From the NCBI GenBank assembly GCA_900315925.1, contig ONAV01000011.1, positions 1 to 48,234 of the forward strand: a stretch of DNA of 48,234 nt, given 5' to 3'. Made by a program: the position numbers and the translations under genes. Below, one piece after another: positions 8,569-17,557 of this stretch; the stretch's first letter is position 1, and every line of letters starts with the position of its first letter. The notes beneath the pieces were generated by a model that saw nothing but the letters and a program-made list of their open reading frames with translations, was not told the origin of the DNA and made no database searches. The DNA comes from an uncultured Selenomonadales bacterium (lineage in GTDB: Bacteria; Bacillota; Negativicutes; Acidaminococcales; Acidaminococcaceae).

Positions 8569-8702
8569 AATAATCCTTTTCCGATTTTATATAAAGCACG
8601 CAGACGAATGAATCAGTGTTTCCTTATGTAACCTTTACACATTTCACTATGCTACACACGCTTGCACTTGCATTGCTTTTGCAAAACTACAATCCTGTTC
8701 CG

Positions 8703-9164
8703 TTACAGTTTCTTGAACAGGTTGGCCATTTCGATAGCGCTCATGGCAGCATCATAGCCTTTATTACCAGCTTTGGTTCCGGCACGCTCCACGGCCTGCT
8801 GGATAGTTTCCGTAGTCAGGATTCCGAACGCCACCGGCACGCCGGTCTTCATGGACGCCTGAGCCACACCCTTGGCCGCTTCCGCGCAGACGTAATCAAA
8901 ATGCGGAGTGGAACCGCGGATGACCGCTCCCAGCGCAATCATGGCGTCAAACTTTCCGCTTTCCGCCAGTTTCTGCGCAGCCAGGGGAATCTCGTAAGCC
9001 CCGGGCACCCAGACCAGAACCACCTCATCGGTGTTTCCTCCTGTGCGGCGGATGGCGTCTTCCGCACCGCCCAACAGCTTGCTGGTAATAAACTCGTTAA
9101 ACCGGGAAACTACGATAGCCAGCTTCAATCCTTTTGCCGTTAACATACCTTCAATCGTTTTCAT
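8703..9164 (-). CDS. ribH: 6,7-dimethyl-8-ribityllumazine synthase
   Basis: Joins 5-amino-6-ribitylaminouracil and dihydroxybutanone phosphate to make lumazine, the penultimate step of riboflavin synthesis. The 153-residue protein shows the family motifs [40 protein letters not shown] and [11 protein letters not shown]. The ATG at 9164 lies 6 nt after GAGGAGGA; a TTG at 9170 touches that site and is less likely. It is the last rib gene of the operon and appears intact, unlike ribD and ribE. Confidence 0.96.
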   Translation of the reverse strand: MKTIEGMLTAKGLKLAIVVSRFNEFITSKLLGGAEDAIRRTGGNTDEVVLVWVPGAYEIPLAAQKLAESGKFDAMIALGAVIRGSTPHFDYVCAEAAKGVAQASMKTGVPVAFGILTTETIQQAVERAGTKAGNKGYDAAMSAIEMANLFKKL

Positions 9165-9238
9165 TTTCAATCCTCCTCACATGGTTCATTCTCGGTGTTT
9201 TTAAAAAAACAGTAATTTTTATTGTTTTGCACACAAAC

Positions 9239-10480
9239 TTATTCTTTATGATTGCCGCAATGACAACCCAGATGCAGATCCGACAGCTCATGCCCCATTT
9301 TATTTTCCTTGGTTTCCAGATAAAACTCATTGTACTGATTGGGTGCAATTTCAATGGGCACCCGTCCGGTGACCGTGATGCCGTAACCGGATAAGCCGGC
9401 CCGTTTTGCCGGATTGTTAGTGATCAGCCGCACGCTGGTGAGACCCAAATCTGATAAAATCTGGGCGCCCATGCCGTAGTCCCGCAGGTCCGGGGCAAAG
9501 CCCAGCCGCACATTAGCCTCCACGGTATCCAGTCCCTGCTCCTGCAGCGCATAGGCCCGTATCTTATTGGCCAGCCCGATGCCCCGGCCTTCCTGTCGCA
9601 TATAGACCACGACGCCGCAGCCTTCTTTTTCAATCATGCGCAGGGCGGAAGCCAGCTGGTCACCGCAGTCACAGCGTAGGCTGCCGAATGCGTCACCGGT
9701 GAGGCATTCCGAATGGACCCGCACCATCACGTCTTTTTTTCCTGCAACCTCTCCCTTGACCAGGGCGATGTGGCATAAGTCGTCCAAATCGTTTTCATAG
9801 GCAATAATTTTAAAGGTGCCGAATTTGGAAGGCAGCTTTGCCTCCGCCACCCGGTGTACCATCTTTTCATGCTGCTTGCGGTACGCCACCAGCGAGGCCA
9901 CCGTTATAAACACCAGATTGTGTTTCTTCGCGAACTCAATCAGCTGGGGCGTGCGCATCATATGGCCGTCTTCATCCATAATCTCGCAACAGATACCTAC
10001 CGGTGTCAGGCCCGCCAGCCGGCACAGGTCCGTGGTGGTTTCCGTGTGCCCGGTCCGCACAAGCACCCCGCCTTTCCGGCTTCGCAGCGGGAACACATGG
10101 CCCGGCCGCCGGAAATCCATTGCCTGTGCACCGGGTTCCGTTACCTTTTTCATGGTATAAGCCCGCTCATAAGCCGAAATGCCCGTCGTGGTATCCACAT
10201 GGTCGATGGAAACGGAAAAAGCCGTTTCATGATTGTCCGTATTGTGGGAAACCATAGCGCTGAACTGCAGCTTGTCCATAATTTCGGCATCGGCCGGCAT
10301 ACAGATGAGGCCCCGGGCTTCCTTTGCCATAAAATTGATAGACTCCCCGGTACAGAACTGGGCCGCCATGATCAGGTCGCCTTCGTTTTCCCGGTCCTCG
10401 TCATCGGTTACCAGCACCATCTTCCCTGCCTTGATGGCAGCGATGGCTTCTTCAATCGTGTTGAATGTAAAGTCTTTCAT
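9239..10480 (-). CDS. ribBA: Bifunctional 3,4-dihydroxy-2-butanone 4-phosphate synthase / GTP cyclohydrolase II
   Basis: Supplies both precursors for riboflavin. Residues about 1-200 form the RibB domain, with the acidic motif [13 protein letters not shown] and H-T-E-T-T-T-D-L near residue 150. Residues about 205-400 form the RibA domain, with the zinc-binding cysteines in [18 protein letters not shown], followed by [14 protein letters not shown]. At 413 residues it has normal length, and no frame damage is seen. Two adjacent ATGs exist at 10483 and 10480; GGGAG gives better spacing to the second. It lies between the damaged ribE and the intact ribH. If ribD and ribE are truly lost, this enzyme would make intermediates without a complete pathway. 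Confidence 0.96.
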   Translation of the reverse strand: MKDFTFNTIEEAIAAIKAGKMVLVTDDEDRENEGDLIMAAQFCTGESINFMAKEARGLICMPADAEIMDKLQFSAMVSHNTDNHETAFSVSIDHVDTTTGISAYERAYTMKKVTEPGAQAMDFRRPGHVFPLRSRKGGVLVRTGHTETTTDLCRLAGLTPVGICCEIMDEDGHMMRTPQLIEFAKKHNLVFITVASLVAYRKQHEKMVHRVAEAKLPSKFGTFKIIAYENDLDDLCHIALVKGEVAGKKDVMVRVHSECLTGDAFGSLRCDCGDQLASALRMIEKEGCGVVVYMRQEGRGIGLANKIRAYALQEQGLDTVEANVRLGFAPDLRDYGMGAQILSDLGLTSVRLITNNPAKRAGLSGYGITVTGRVPIEIAPNQYNEFYLETKENKMGHELSDLHLGCHCGNHKE

Positions 10481-10608
10481 CATCTTCTCCCATTCCGCCT
10501 TTAATGGAAAAACCTAACTGTTCTTATTGATACTTTTCTTACTAATACTGAAAAGGAAGCGCGGTTTAATCTACGTTTCCCTGCATGGACACCCATGCAT
10601 TATGTCTT

Positions 10609-11269
10609 TTAAAAACCATGCCGGAGCAAAAACGCTTCCGTTAATTCCGGTTCTGAATTGTTATTCTCAGCAGCACCCGGCTTATGCCGGCCCGCAAAAC
10701 CGTTAAAACCGTTCCCCTTTTTATCCATCCCCAGCATTTTCTCTACATACCGGGCCAAAATATCTGTTTCCAGATTGACAGCATCGCCAGCGCTTTTATA
10801 CCCCAGCGTGGTCATCTTTGCCGTATGGGGAATCAGGGAAACACCAAAGCCCGAATCATCGGTTTCCGTCACCGTCAGGCTGATGCCGTCCACGGCGATG
10901 GAACCTTTTTCTACTATATAACGAAGCAGTTCCCCGGGCGCCTGGATCCGGTACACCCGTGCATTGCCTTCCGGAATAATCTGCTGAATCGTTCCCACAC
11001 CTTCCACGTGTCCCTGCACGCAGATTCACCCTGTCCCCCGGCTGCAGCAGATGCAGGGTGGTCCTGCGCACGGTTTCCGGCATCACGTCCGCCGTAAAGG
11101 TATCGCCCCGAAGATGCACTACCGTTAAACAGACACCGTTCACGGCAATACTGTCCCCGATTTTTACACCGGACAGCAACTGGGGAGCGCGAACCGTCAG
11201 CCGGCAGCTTGTACTTCCTTCCGCCAGTCGTTCCACCGTGCCAAGGGAAGCAATTAAACCCGTAAACAT
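10609..11269 (-). pseudogene. ribE: Riboflavin synthase alpha, frameshifted by internal deletion
   Basis: Normally makes riboflavin from two lumazine molecules using two tandem lumazine-binding domains. The first domain (MFTGLIASLGTVERL to QPGDRVNL) reads from 11269. The second (VQGHVEGVGTIQQI to LTEAFLLRHGF) reads in another frame down to 10609. In intact relatives about 14 residues with a conserved GDR-x-GGH segment join GDRVNL to VQGHVEG. Here only one nucleotide remains between them at about 11020. This implies loss of about 41 nt, or another 3n+2 length. A GTG with no good ribosome binding site could start the second half, but separate half-proteins would lack the linker. The first ATG has AGAGGA in front of it. 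The protein is probably inactive unless this is an assembly error. Confidence 0.88.
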
Positions 11270-11442
11270 GATACATCCTCTCTTTAACAGTTTCTATTTT
11301 GGAAAAATAGTTACTCTTAACAATCTTTAAAACAATTTTATATAACTACGTTTTCGTAGGTGAAAACCCATTCCTTGCTCATGCAGACAAACAATGCCAT
11401 ACAGTTTATCAGTCAGACAAAGGAGAGCCTCTGCATTTCTTT

Positions 11443-12548
11443 TTAAAACGTTACCCTGCCGGTGATCAGCCAGTCTTTCCCCAGGGTCAGCAGTTCCGGT
11501 TCCACAACCGTTGCGCATTGGGACATTCGCTCAATGCCCCTGCCTCCAACGGAAGGCAGTGCATGGGTTCCTCCCACCAGTTTCGGCGCAATAAAGGCGT
11601 AGACCCGGTCAGCCGTCTGACTGTCCAAAAACGAGCCCAGCACTTCGCTGCCGCCTTCCACCAAAACAGATGTAATCTCATGCTCATATAAGGACTGCAG
11701 CAAAGCAGAAACCGAAATCTTTCCATTCTCACAGGGAAGAGTTACCACTTCCACGTTATGCAGACGCCGCAGTGTATCGCATGCATCTGCATCCGCTTCC
11801 GGGCCGGTAATTACCAATGTCTTTGCATCCCCCTGCAGCACCTTTGCCGTCAGTGGAATCCTGGCCCTGCTGTCCAACACGATGCGGACGGGATTTTTCC
11901 CCTCCACCAGCCTTGTGGTCAGTTCCGGATCATCATCCAGTACCGTACCGATGCCAACCAGGATCGCGTCATGGATCTTACGAAGGTAATGGCTGTACGT
12001 ATGCGCCTCCTGCCCCGTCACGAAATGGGAATCCCTGGCAGTAGTAGCCAGTTTGCCGTCCAGCGTCTCCGCAAATTTCAGACTGACAAAGGGACGGTTT
12101 TGGGTAACCCACAGTAAAAAGTGTTCATTCAGACGCCTTGCTTCTTTTTCGCAGACGCCCAGACGCCAGTAATAACCTCTACGCCAGCTTCCCGCAAACG
12201 GCGAAATCCGTTGCCCGCCACTTTGGGATTGGGGTCTTCCATGGCCGCCACCACCCGTTTGATGCCCGCTTTGATCAGAGCTTCACAACAGGGACCGGTC
12301 CGTCCCCAGTGGGAACAGGGTTCCAGCGTAACAAACGCGGTGTGACCCTGCCGTTGCTTCGCCTTCATGTCCGCGATGGCATTCACTTCCGCATGAGGCT
12401 TCCCCGCCTTACGGTGCCAGCCTTCGCCGACTATCTTTCCATCTGCGTCGGCAATCACACAGCCCACCATGGGATTGGGACTGGTACAGCCTTCCGCCCG
12501 TCGGGCAAGTTCCAACGCCCTGCGCATATACATTTCATTGTCAGACAT
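11443..12548 (-). pseudogene. ribD: Bifunctional riboflavin deaminase/reductase, frameshifted by an 8-bp tandem duplication
   Basis: Performs deamination and then side-chain reduction early in riboflavin synthesis. The deaminase half (from the ATG at 12548, with GGAGAG upstream) has HAEVNAI and EPCSHWGRTGPC, which bind zinc. The reductase half follows in another frame (DGKLATT, DAILVGIGTVLDDDPELTTRL, VEGGSEVLGSFLD). At 12152-12167 the 8-mer CAGACGCC occurs twice in tandem. The current frame ends in ASAKKKQGV. Removing one copy joins the halves as GVCEKEARRLNEHF, exactly as in the family, and gives a 365-residue protein of normal length. The duplication therefore explains the whole defect. The reductase half alone has no good start site. 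It is the first gene behind the FMN riboswitch. Confidence 0.92.
12152..12167. repeat. 8-bp tandem duplication inside ribD
   Basis: CAGACGCC is repeated without a gap, and a third copy lies at 12130-12137. The duplication adds 8 bp and so shifts the ribD frame. Short repeats like this can expand or contract by slippage. Confidence 0.95.
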
Positions 12549-12564
12549 AGCAACTCTCCAAAAT

Positions 12565-12602
12565 AAAAAACCACAGGAAACGTCACGAGGCATTTCCTAT
12601 GG
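12565..12602 (-). terminator. Terminator between FMN riboswitch and ribD
   Basis: On the leftward transcript CCATAGGAAA (12602-12593) pairs with TTTCCTGTGG (12580-12571), with one G-U pair, and is followed by six T. It sits between the aptamer and the ribD ribosome binding site, as expected for FMN-controlled transcription attenuation. Confidence 0.88.
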
Positions 12603-12623
12603 CAAGACAAATCGTTCCTACAT

Positions 12624-12770
12624 GTCTTTTCTCATCCAGACTATACTGTCGGTTCCGGAATCACACCGGATCGTGCGTCGGCGCACCAGGCGCTGTCGGC
12701 TCGCGGACTGTACCGCCGGTTGGGAATTATGCGCCGGATTTTCCGGACACACTCACCCTGCCCCAAAGAC
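12624..12770 (-). promoter_or_regulatory. FMN riboswitch (RFN element)
   Basis: Read leftward, the aptamer starts at GGGGCAGGGTG, continues with ATTCCCAACCGGCGGTACAG and AGTCCGCGAGCC, then has a CCGGTGTGATTCCGG hairpin region, and closes with AGTCTGGATGAGA. These are the conserved blocks of the RFN element in order. The ends GTCTTT and AAAAGAC can form P1. It precedes ribD and the terminator, so FMN should switch off the rib operon. Confidence 0.97.
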
Positions 12771-12784
12771 TGTTTTCGCTATAT

Positions 12785-12813
12785 AGTTTAATATGAAATC
12801 ACGCGTCTGTCAA
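12785..12813 (-). promoter_or_regulatory. Promoter of the rib operon
   Basis: On the minus strand TTGACA (12813-12808) and TAAACT (12790-12785) are 17 bp apart, and the riboswitch starts about 15 bp after the -10 box. The -35 box is perfect and the -10 box matches the consensus in four of six positions. Confidence 0.7.
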
Positions 12814-12821
12814 TCGTACAA

Positions 12822-12849
12822 GCCTGCAATGATACATTCCTTTGCAGGC
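12822..12849 (-). terminator. Possible terminator after rsgA-rpe
   Basis: GCCTGCAA and TTGCAGGC form a perfect 8-bp stem with a 12-nt loop just after the stop codon of the fused gene. The following T tract is weak, so termination is uncertain. Confidence 0.4.
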
Positions 12850-12851
12850 GC

Positions 12852-14300
12852 TTACCCGCGCAGGCTCTTTACCGCGGCGTTCACGTCCTTCGCCCCGTAC
12901 ACATACGAACCCGCCACAAGCACCGTCGCCCCGGCCCCCACAACCTGTCGGGCCGTTTCCGCATTGATGCCGCCGTCCACCTGAATGTCGGTACGCAAAC
13001 CGGCCAGGTCTAACATACGGCGCAGCCGGCTGATCTTCGGCAATACGGAAGAGATAAACTGCTGCCCGCCAAAGCCCGGATTCACCGTCATCAGCAACAC
13101 CATATCCACATCGGGCAGGATTTCTTCAATCAAAGCTAAGGAACTGGCGGGATTCAACGCCACACCGGCTTTGATCCCTTTGGCATGGATGGCCTGTATA
13201 CAGCGGTGCAAATGCTTTGTGGCTTCCGCATGCACCACAATCTGGTCTGCACCGGCTGCAGCAAAATCCTCAATATAGGTTTCCGGATGATCCACCATCA
13301 GATGACAGTCGAAAAACATCCTGGTCACGTTCCGGATTTTTTTCACCACCGGCGCGCCAAAGGTCAGGTTCGGCACAAAATTGCCGTCCATCACATCAAT
13401 ATGCACCCAGTCGGCGCCGGCCTTTTCTATCTTCCGGATCTCGTACTCTTTCCGAATTGACAAATAAGACGCGTAACGGGAAGAGGCAATCCGGTTTTCC
13501 TGCACCGCATCCTTGACGCCGCAGACCGGTTCATGGGTGTGACTGCAGGGTGAGAATTTACAGATTGCTTCAAACTGCCTGAACTCGGGAAACCAGGCCG
13601 GCAACAGGTCCGGTTCAAGATTTTCCATCATCACGTTGCCAAAACCGGGCGTATCGGCCAGATACCCTCCGTTAAAGGGAATGAGTTCCGTATACCGGGT
13701 GGTATGCTTCCCCCGGCTGATCTTCGTGCTGATCTCCCCTGTGGTCCGGAAAACGCCGGGCTGAATCGCATTCAGCGCGGAGGATTTGCCCACCCCGCTG
13801 GGCCCGCCGAACGCGGTGACTTTTCCCTCCAGACGCCGGCGCAGGGCGTCGATGCCCTCTCCGGTTTTGGAAGAAATCACAAAGGTTTCATACCCGATCT
13901 TCCGATACACCGAAGCAATGGTTTCCCTCTGTTCTTCCGTTGCAAGGTCTGCCTTGGACAGCACCAGCAGTACCGGAATGTTTGCCGCTTCCGCCAGCAC
14001 CAGCAATTTGTCCGCGATCAGAAAACTGAAGTCCGGCTGTACCAGCGCCAGGGTGATCACCAGCAGATCAAGATTGGCCACCGTGGGTCTGTCCAGATAA
14101 TTACGGCGGGGCAGCACGGCGGTGATCATCCCTTCGTCCGCCTTATCCGGATTCACTTCCAGCTGCACCCGGTCTCCCGTACACAGGGAAAACCGTTTTT
14201 GTTTCATGTGCCCTTTGACCTTACAGGTTATCATGACGCCGGCGCAATCCACATAATAGTAACCGCTGTAAGACCGCACTACCAAGCCCGATGTTACCAA
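12852..14300 (-). CDS. Chimeric RsgA-Rpe protein (ribosome GTPase fused to ribulose-phosphate 3-epimerase)
   Basis: A single 482-residue frame. Residues 1-287 are RsgA, a circularly permuted GTPase that matures the 30S subunit (SKAD, GGPSGVGKSS, DTPGF, and the zinc motif CKFSPCSHTHEPVC). Residues 288-482 are Rpe, which interconverts ribulose and xylulose 5-phosphates (HIDVMDGNFVPNLTFG, CHLMVDHPE, VNPGFGGQQF, VDGGI). Rpe lacks about its first 20 residues, including the PSILSADF strand that starts the barrel. The junction is near 13440, where RKEYE of RsgA meets IRKIEKAG of Rpe. These genes are usually adjacent but separate, so an in-frame deletion is likely. The TTG start at 14300 follows AGGAG and overlaps the prkC stop by 7 nt. 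RsgA may work; Rpe activity is doubtful. Confidence 0.88.
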   Translation of the reverse strand: MVTSGLVVRSYSGYYYVDCAGVMITCKVKGHMKQKRFSLCTGDRVQLEVNPDKADEGMITAVLPRRNYLDRPTVANLDLLVITLALVQPDFSFLIADKLLVLAEAANIPVLLVLSKADLATEEQRETIASVYRKIGYETFVISSKTGEGIDALRRRLEGKVTAFGGPSGVGKSSALNAIQPGVFRTTGEISTKISRGKHTTRYTELIPFNGGYLADTPGFGNVMMENLEPDLLPAWFPEFRQFEAICKFSPCSHTHEPVCGVKDAVQENRIASSRYASYLSIRKEYEIRKIEKAGADWVHIDVMDGNFVPNLTFGAPVVKKIRNVTRMFFDCHLMVDHPETYIEDFAAAGADQIVVHAEATKHLHRCIQAIHAKGIKAGVALNPASSLALIEEILPDVDMVLLMTVNPGFGGQQFISSVLPKISRLRRMLDLAGLRTDIQVDGGINAETARQVVGAGATVLVAGSYVYGAKDVNAAVKSLRG

Positions 14301-16774
14301 CTCTTCTCCTCTACCAGCCTGTGGTCTACATAGAAGCCGACACGCTGTACGTCGCTGTCAACCTTTGTACGCAGCCGCACGCCGCCGTTATAGGATCCGG
14401 ACACTTCCACCTTCTGGGACCTGCCGTTGTTGGAAACGATCTGCACCGTATGGGTTCCGGTTCCGGGCACCACAAATTCGGCATACCGGCTGCCGCTTGC
14501 TTTGCTCACTGTCACACTGCCGTTGCTCTTACCGCTGTTATCATTGATTTTGTCCGTCGTAGCCGGTAAGCCGGCCTGCTTTTTCGCATTCGATACCAGC
14601 AGGACCACCGTGGATCCTTCCGGTATGGAATCATTGGCTCTCGGCGACATACCGAGGACCGTATTTTTATTCTTGTCGCTGTCTTCTTCTTTTACTTCTA
14701 CTTTCAGCTTCATCGCTTCCAGTTTCTTTCTGGCTTCTTCAAGCGTTGTGCCTTTCAGGTCAGGCAGCGCTACCTGTTTTTCTTCTTTTTTGTTGATTAC
14801 AATGTTCACGGCGCCATTGTCGCTTAACTGGCTGTTTTCTTCCGGTGATTGACTCAGAATGATGTCTTCCGGCTTGGTCTGTTCCCATTTATATTCTATC
14901 TTTTCAATGCGCAGATTTTTATCCGACAGGATTTTTTCCGCCTGCTCCAGCTTTAATCCGACGACTTTCGGAACCGGTATCATCTTTTCCGAAGCAGAAA
15001 CAATCAGCGTGATCGTCGCGCCCTCTTTGCGCTTGAATCCCGCCACCGGATCCATCCGTAAGACCAGTCCGGGTTTCACACCGGGGTCCACTTTATTCTC
15101 CAGTTCAACCTTAAAGCCCTGCGCCTCCAGTACTTTCTTCGCTTCCGTAACCGTTTTGCCGTTTACATCCGCCACAATAACATCCGGTTTGGAGGAACTA
15201 AAGAGATAGAATACGCCGCCCGCAACCAGCAGGAACAACACTACCACAATCGCCAGCAGTTTCCCCCAGAAGCCGGATTTCTTTTTAGGCGCTCTGTAGT
15301 TTCTCTTTTGTTCCGGCGCCTCCGGTGTTATCTCTTCCGTTTGCCCTGCAACTGTACTTACAGCATGTCCGCTGTCAGGCCCCGCAGTGCCAACCCCCAT
15401 TACCGGTTCCGAAACATCACTCTTTTCCGCAACCGGAATCACTACCGGCTTTACTTCCGTCTGGGGAACCGTCTCCGGATCGTCAGTACCTGCAACCGCC
15501 TGCAGTTCCGCATCTCCGCCAGCCGTTCCGTTCCGGACTTCCGCAGGCTGATCCCATTCTGTTTCCGTCTTCCCGTCCCCGGAAAACTCAGGTTCCTCCG
15601 TAAACAAAGACTGTTGCTCGGCTCCTGCCGCACTGTTTGTCGCCGCGATTACGCTTCCTGCTGCAGCAATGCCTGCAGCCGCAGCCGCTTTTTCCGTCCG
15701 TTCCGTGGAAACCGGCTCCACTCTTTTGGTATTCTCCGGCGTTCCATAATTATCAGGCTCCGTTGTCCTGCCGTCTATTTTTTTTGTGAGGAAGTCCGGG
15801 GTCATGACCATCGTCGCATATTTATCCCGTTCCGCTTTCGCTTTTGCCTGGGCAGTTGCATTAGCGGCCACAGCGCCTTTCACCGCAGCATTGGATACAA
15901 TGGCTTTCAGCGGTATGGTCTGTCCCAACATGATATCGTTATTTTTGCTGGGATAAAGCCGGTTCTTGACTTCCATCAGATCGTTTTTCATTTCCTCAGC
16001 GGTAGCATAACGGTCTTTTATGTCTTTGGCCAGCGCTTTATCAATAATCTTCTGCAGCTCGTCCGGCGCATCCGGCCAATATGCTTTTAAAGGAGGCGCC
16101 TGCTCTTCCACCTGTTTGCGGGCCACAGATACCGCATTATTGCCGTCAAAGGGAACGACCCCTGTCAGCATTTCATAAAAGACGATGCCCAGAGAATAAA
16201 TATCCGACTGCGCCGTTACCGCAAGTCCCTGGGCCTGTTCCGGCGAAAAATAGTGCACGGAACCCACCACAGAAGCCGTAAATGCCATGGTTTCATTGGA
16301 AACGATGCGGGAAATCCCAAAATCAACGATCTTCGGTACCATAGCTTCCGTCAGCACGATATTCTGGGGTTTTATATCGCAATGGATAATGTTGTGCTTG
16401 TGAGCATGAGCCAGCGCCGAAGCCAGCTGCGCCGTCAGCGCAACGGCCAGCGCAGGGTCCATACGTCCGTTCTGTTCCTCAAAGGATTTCAGGCTGACCC
16501 CCTCCACATATTCCATCAGAATATAGCTGATATCCCCTTCGTCGCAGACGTCATAAATCGTAACAATGGACGGATGGATCAGGCGGGCCGCCGAACGGGC
16601 CTCCCGCTTAAACTGTTCCAGCTGGGTTTTGCTGTCCAGGAATTTTTTACGCAGTACCTTGATGGCGATTTTCCGGTCCAGGAGAACATCTTTGGCCAGA
16701 TACACTTCCGCCATGCCGCCAAATCCAACGGATTTTAAAATTTCATAACGTCCGTTCAAAATTTCACCGACCAT
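14294..16774 (-). CDS. prkC: PASTA-domain Ser/Thr protein kinase
   Basis: Membrane kinase that senses muropeptides or cell-wall state and phosphorylates proteins of division and wall synthesis. Residues about 10-275 form the kinase: glycine loop GFGGMAEVY, lysine in IAIKVL, catalytic HCDIKPQN, and DFGIS. The HCD in place of the usual HRD occurs in some bacterial relatives. A low-complexity Ala/Glu/Thr-rich juxtamembrane region follows, then one membrane segment near residue 515, three PASTA domains and a 90-residue C-terminal tail of unknown role. At 826 residues it is long for the family because of the juxtamembrane region and tail. Its ATG overlaps the phosphatase gene by 11 nt, so kinase and phosphatase should be translated together. 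Confidence 0.94.
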   Translation of the reverse strand: MVGEILNGRYEILKSVGFGGMAEVYLAKDVLLDRKIAIKVLRKKFLDSKTQLEQFKREARSAARLIHPSIVTIYDVCDEGDISYILMEYVEGVSLKSFEEQNGRMDPALAVALTAQLASALAHAHKHNIIHCDIKPQNIVLTEAMVPKIVDFGISRIVSNETMAFTASVVGSVHYFSPEQAQGLAVTAQSDIYSLGIVFYEMLTGVVPFDGNNAVSVARKQVEEQAPPLKAYWPDAPDELQKIIDKALAKDIKDRYATAEEMKNDLMEVKNRLYPSKNNDIMLGQTIPLKAIVSNAAVKGAVAANATAQAKAKAERDKYATMVMTPDFLTKKIDGRTTEPDNYGTPENTKRVEPVSTERTEKAAAAAGIAAAGSVIAATNSAAGAEQQSLFTEEPEFSGDGKTETEWDQPAEVRNGTAGGDAELQAVAGTDDPETVPQTEVKPVVIPVAEKSDVSEPVMGVGTAGPDSGHAVSTVAGQTEEITPEAPEQKRNYRAPKKKSGFWGKLLAIVVVLFLLVAGGVFYLFSSSKPDVIVADVNGKTVTEAKKVLEAQGFKVELENKVDPGVKPGLVLRMDPVAGFKRKEGATITLIVSASEKMIPVPKVVGLKLEQAEKILSDKNLRIEKIEYKWEQTKPEDIILSQSPEENSQLSDNGAVNIVINKKEEKQVALPDLKGTTLEEARKKLEAMKLKVEVKEEDSDKNKNTVLGMSPRANDSIPEGSTVVLLVSNAKKQAGLPATTDKINDNSGKSNGSVTVSKASGSRYAEFVVPGTGTHTVQIVSNNGRSQKVEVSGSYNGGVRLRTKVDSDVQRVGFYVDHRLVEEKSW

Positions 16775-17507
16775 CGTGTTCCACCTCTTTTCGATCCAGT
16801 TTCAGTATAATAAACGATATATTGTCCCTGCCGCCTTTTTCCAGAGACGCACTGAGGAGCGCGTCGGCGGCATCTTCCGTATCTTCTTTCTGCAGATACT
16901 CCGCAATCTCATTATCGTGCAGCATATCTGTCAGCCCGTCGCTGCAAAGCAGGATGGTATCGTCCGTGTAGATATCTATGACGAACACATCGCCATCCAC
17001 ATTCTTATTGACGCCGATTCCCCGGGTCAGCATGTTTTTCTGCGGATGGTTGAAGGCTTCTTCCTGTGTCAGCTCTCCATTCTCAACCATCTCCGCCACC
17101 AGGGAATGGTCCCGGGTGATCTGTTTCAGCTGTTTCTGCCGCAACAAGTAGACCCTGCTGTCTCCCACATTGAAAACATATCCCTTTCCTTTTCCGTTGA
17201 AATAAATGCCGGAAAGGGTCGTGCCCATTCCCTCAAAGGTATATTCAGACTGGGCTTTCTTATACACTTCCACGTTCACGTCCCGCATGATCTGATATAA
17301 CTTGGACACCAGCGCGAAACCGTTTTTCCCGTACAGGTCATCTTTTTCCGCTTTTAACTTTTCCAAAGCCAGCTTGCTGGCCACCTCGCCTGCATTATAG
17401 CCGCCCATTCCGTCTGCAATCGCAAATAAGAACGGACGCTCCAGCAGCAAACTGTCTTCATTATTTATTCTGACCCTTCCCTTATGGGTCCGAGCCGCTA
17501 CTGACAC
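16764..17507 (-). CDS. stp: PP2C-type Ser/Thr phosphatase
   Basis: Cytosolic metal-dependent phosphatase that reverses PrkC phosphorylation. The 247-residue protein shows the PP2C metal-binding motifs: NEDS near the start, IADGMGGYNAGEVAS, MGTTL, VGDSRVYLL, LLCSDGLTDM and GRDNISFI. The start is a GTG at 17507, with AGGAGGG 6 nt upstream; an upstream start at 17546 would add residues not seen in the family. It lies 50 bp after rlmN and overlaps prkC. Confidence 0.95.
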   Translation of the reverse strand: MSVAARTHKGRVRINNEDSLLLERPFLFAIADGMGGYNAGEVASKLALEKLKAEKDDLYGKNGFALVSKLYQIMRDVNVEVYKKAQSEYTFEGMGTTLSGIYFNGKGKGYVFNVGDSRVYLLRQKQLKQITRDHSLVAEMVENGELTQEEAFNHPQKNMLTRGIGVNKNVDGDVFVIDIYTDDTILLCSDGLTDMLHDNEIAEYLQKEDTEDAADALLSASLEKGGRDNISFIILKLDRKEVEHDGR

Positions 17508-17557
17508 AACAATCCCTCCTGTCAGTACATGATAGCACAGCTGCAAACCTGTGCAGT

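Noticed and set aside
12469-12786. Rightward open frame across the FMN riboswitch
   Set aside because: It runs opposite the conserved riboswitch and terminator, and has no start signal.
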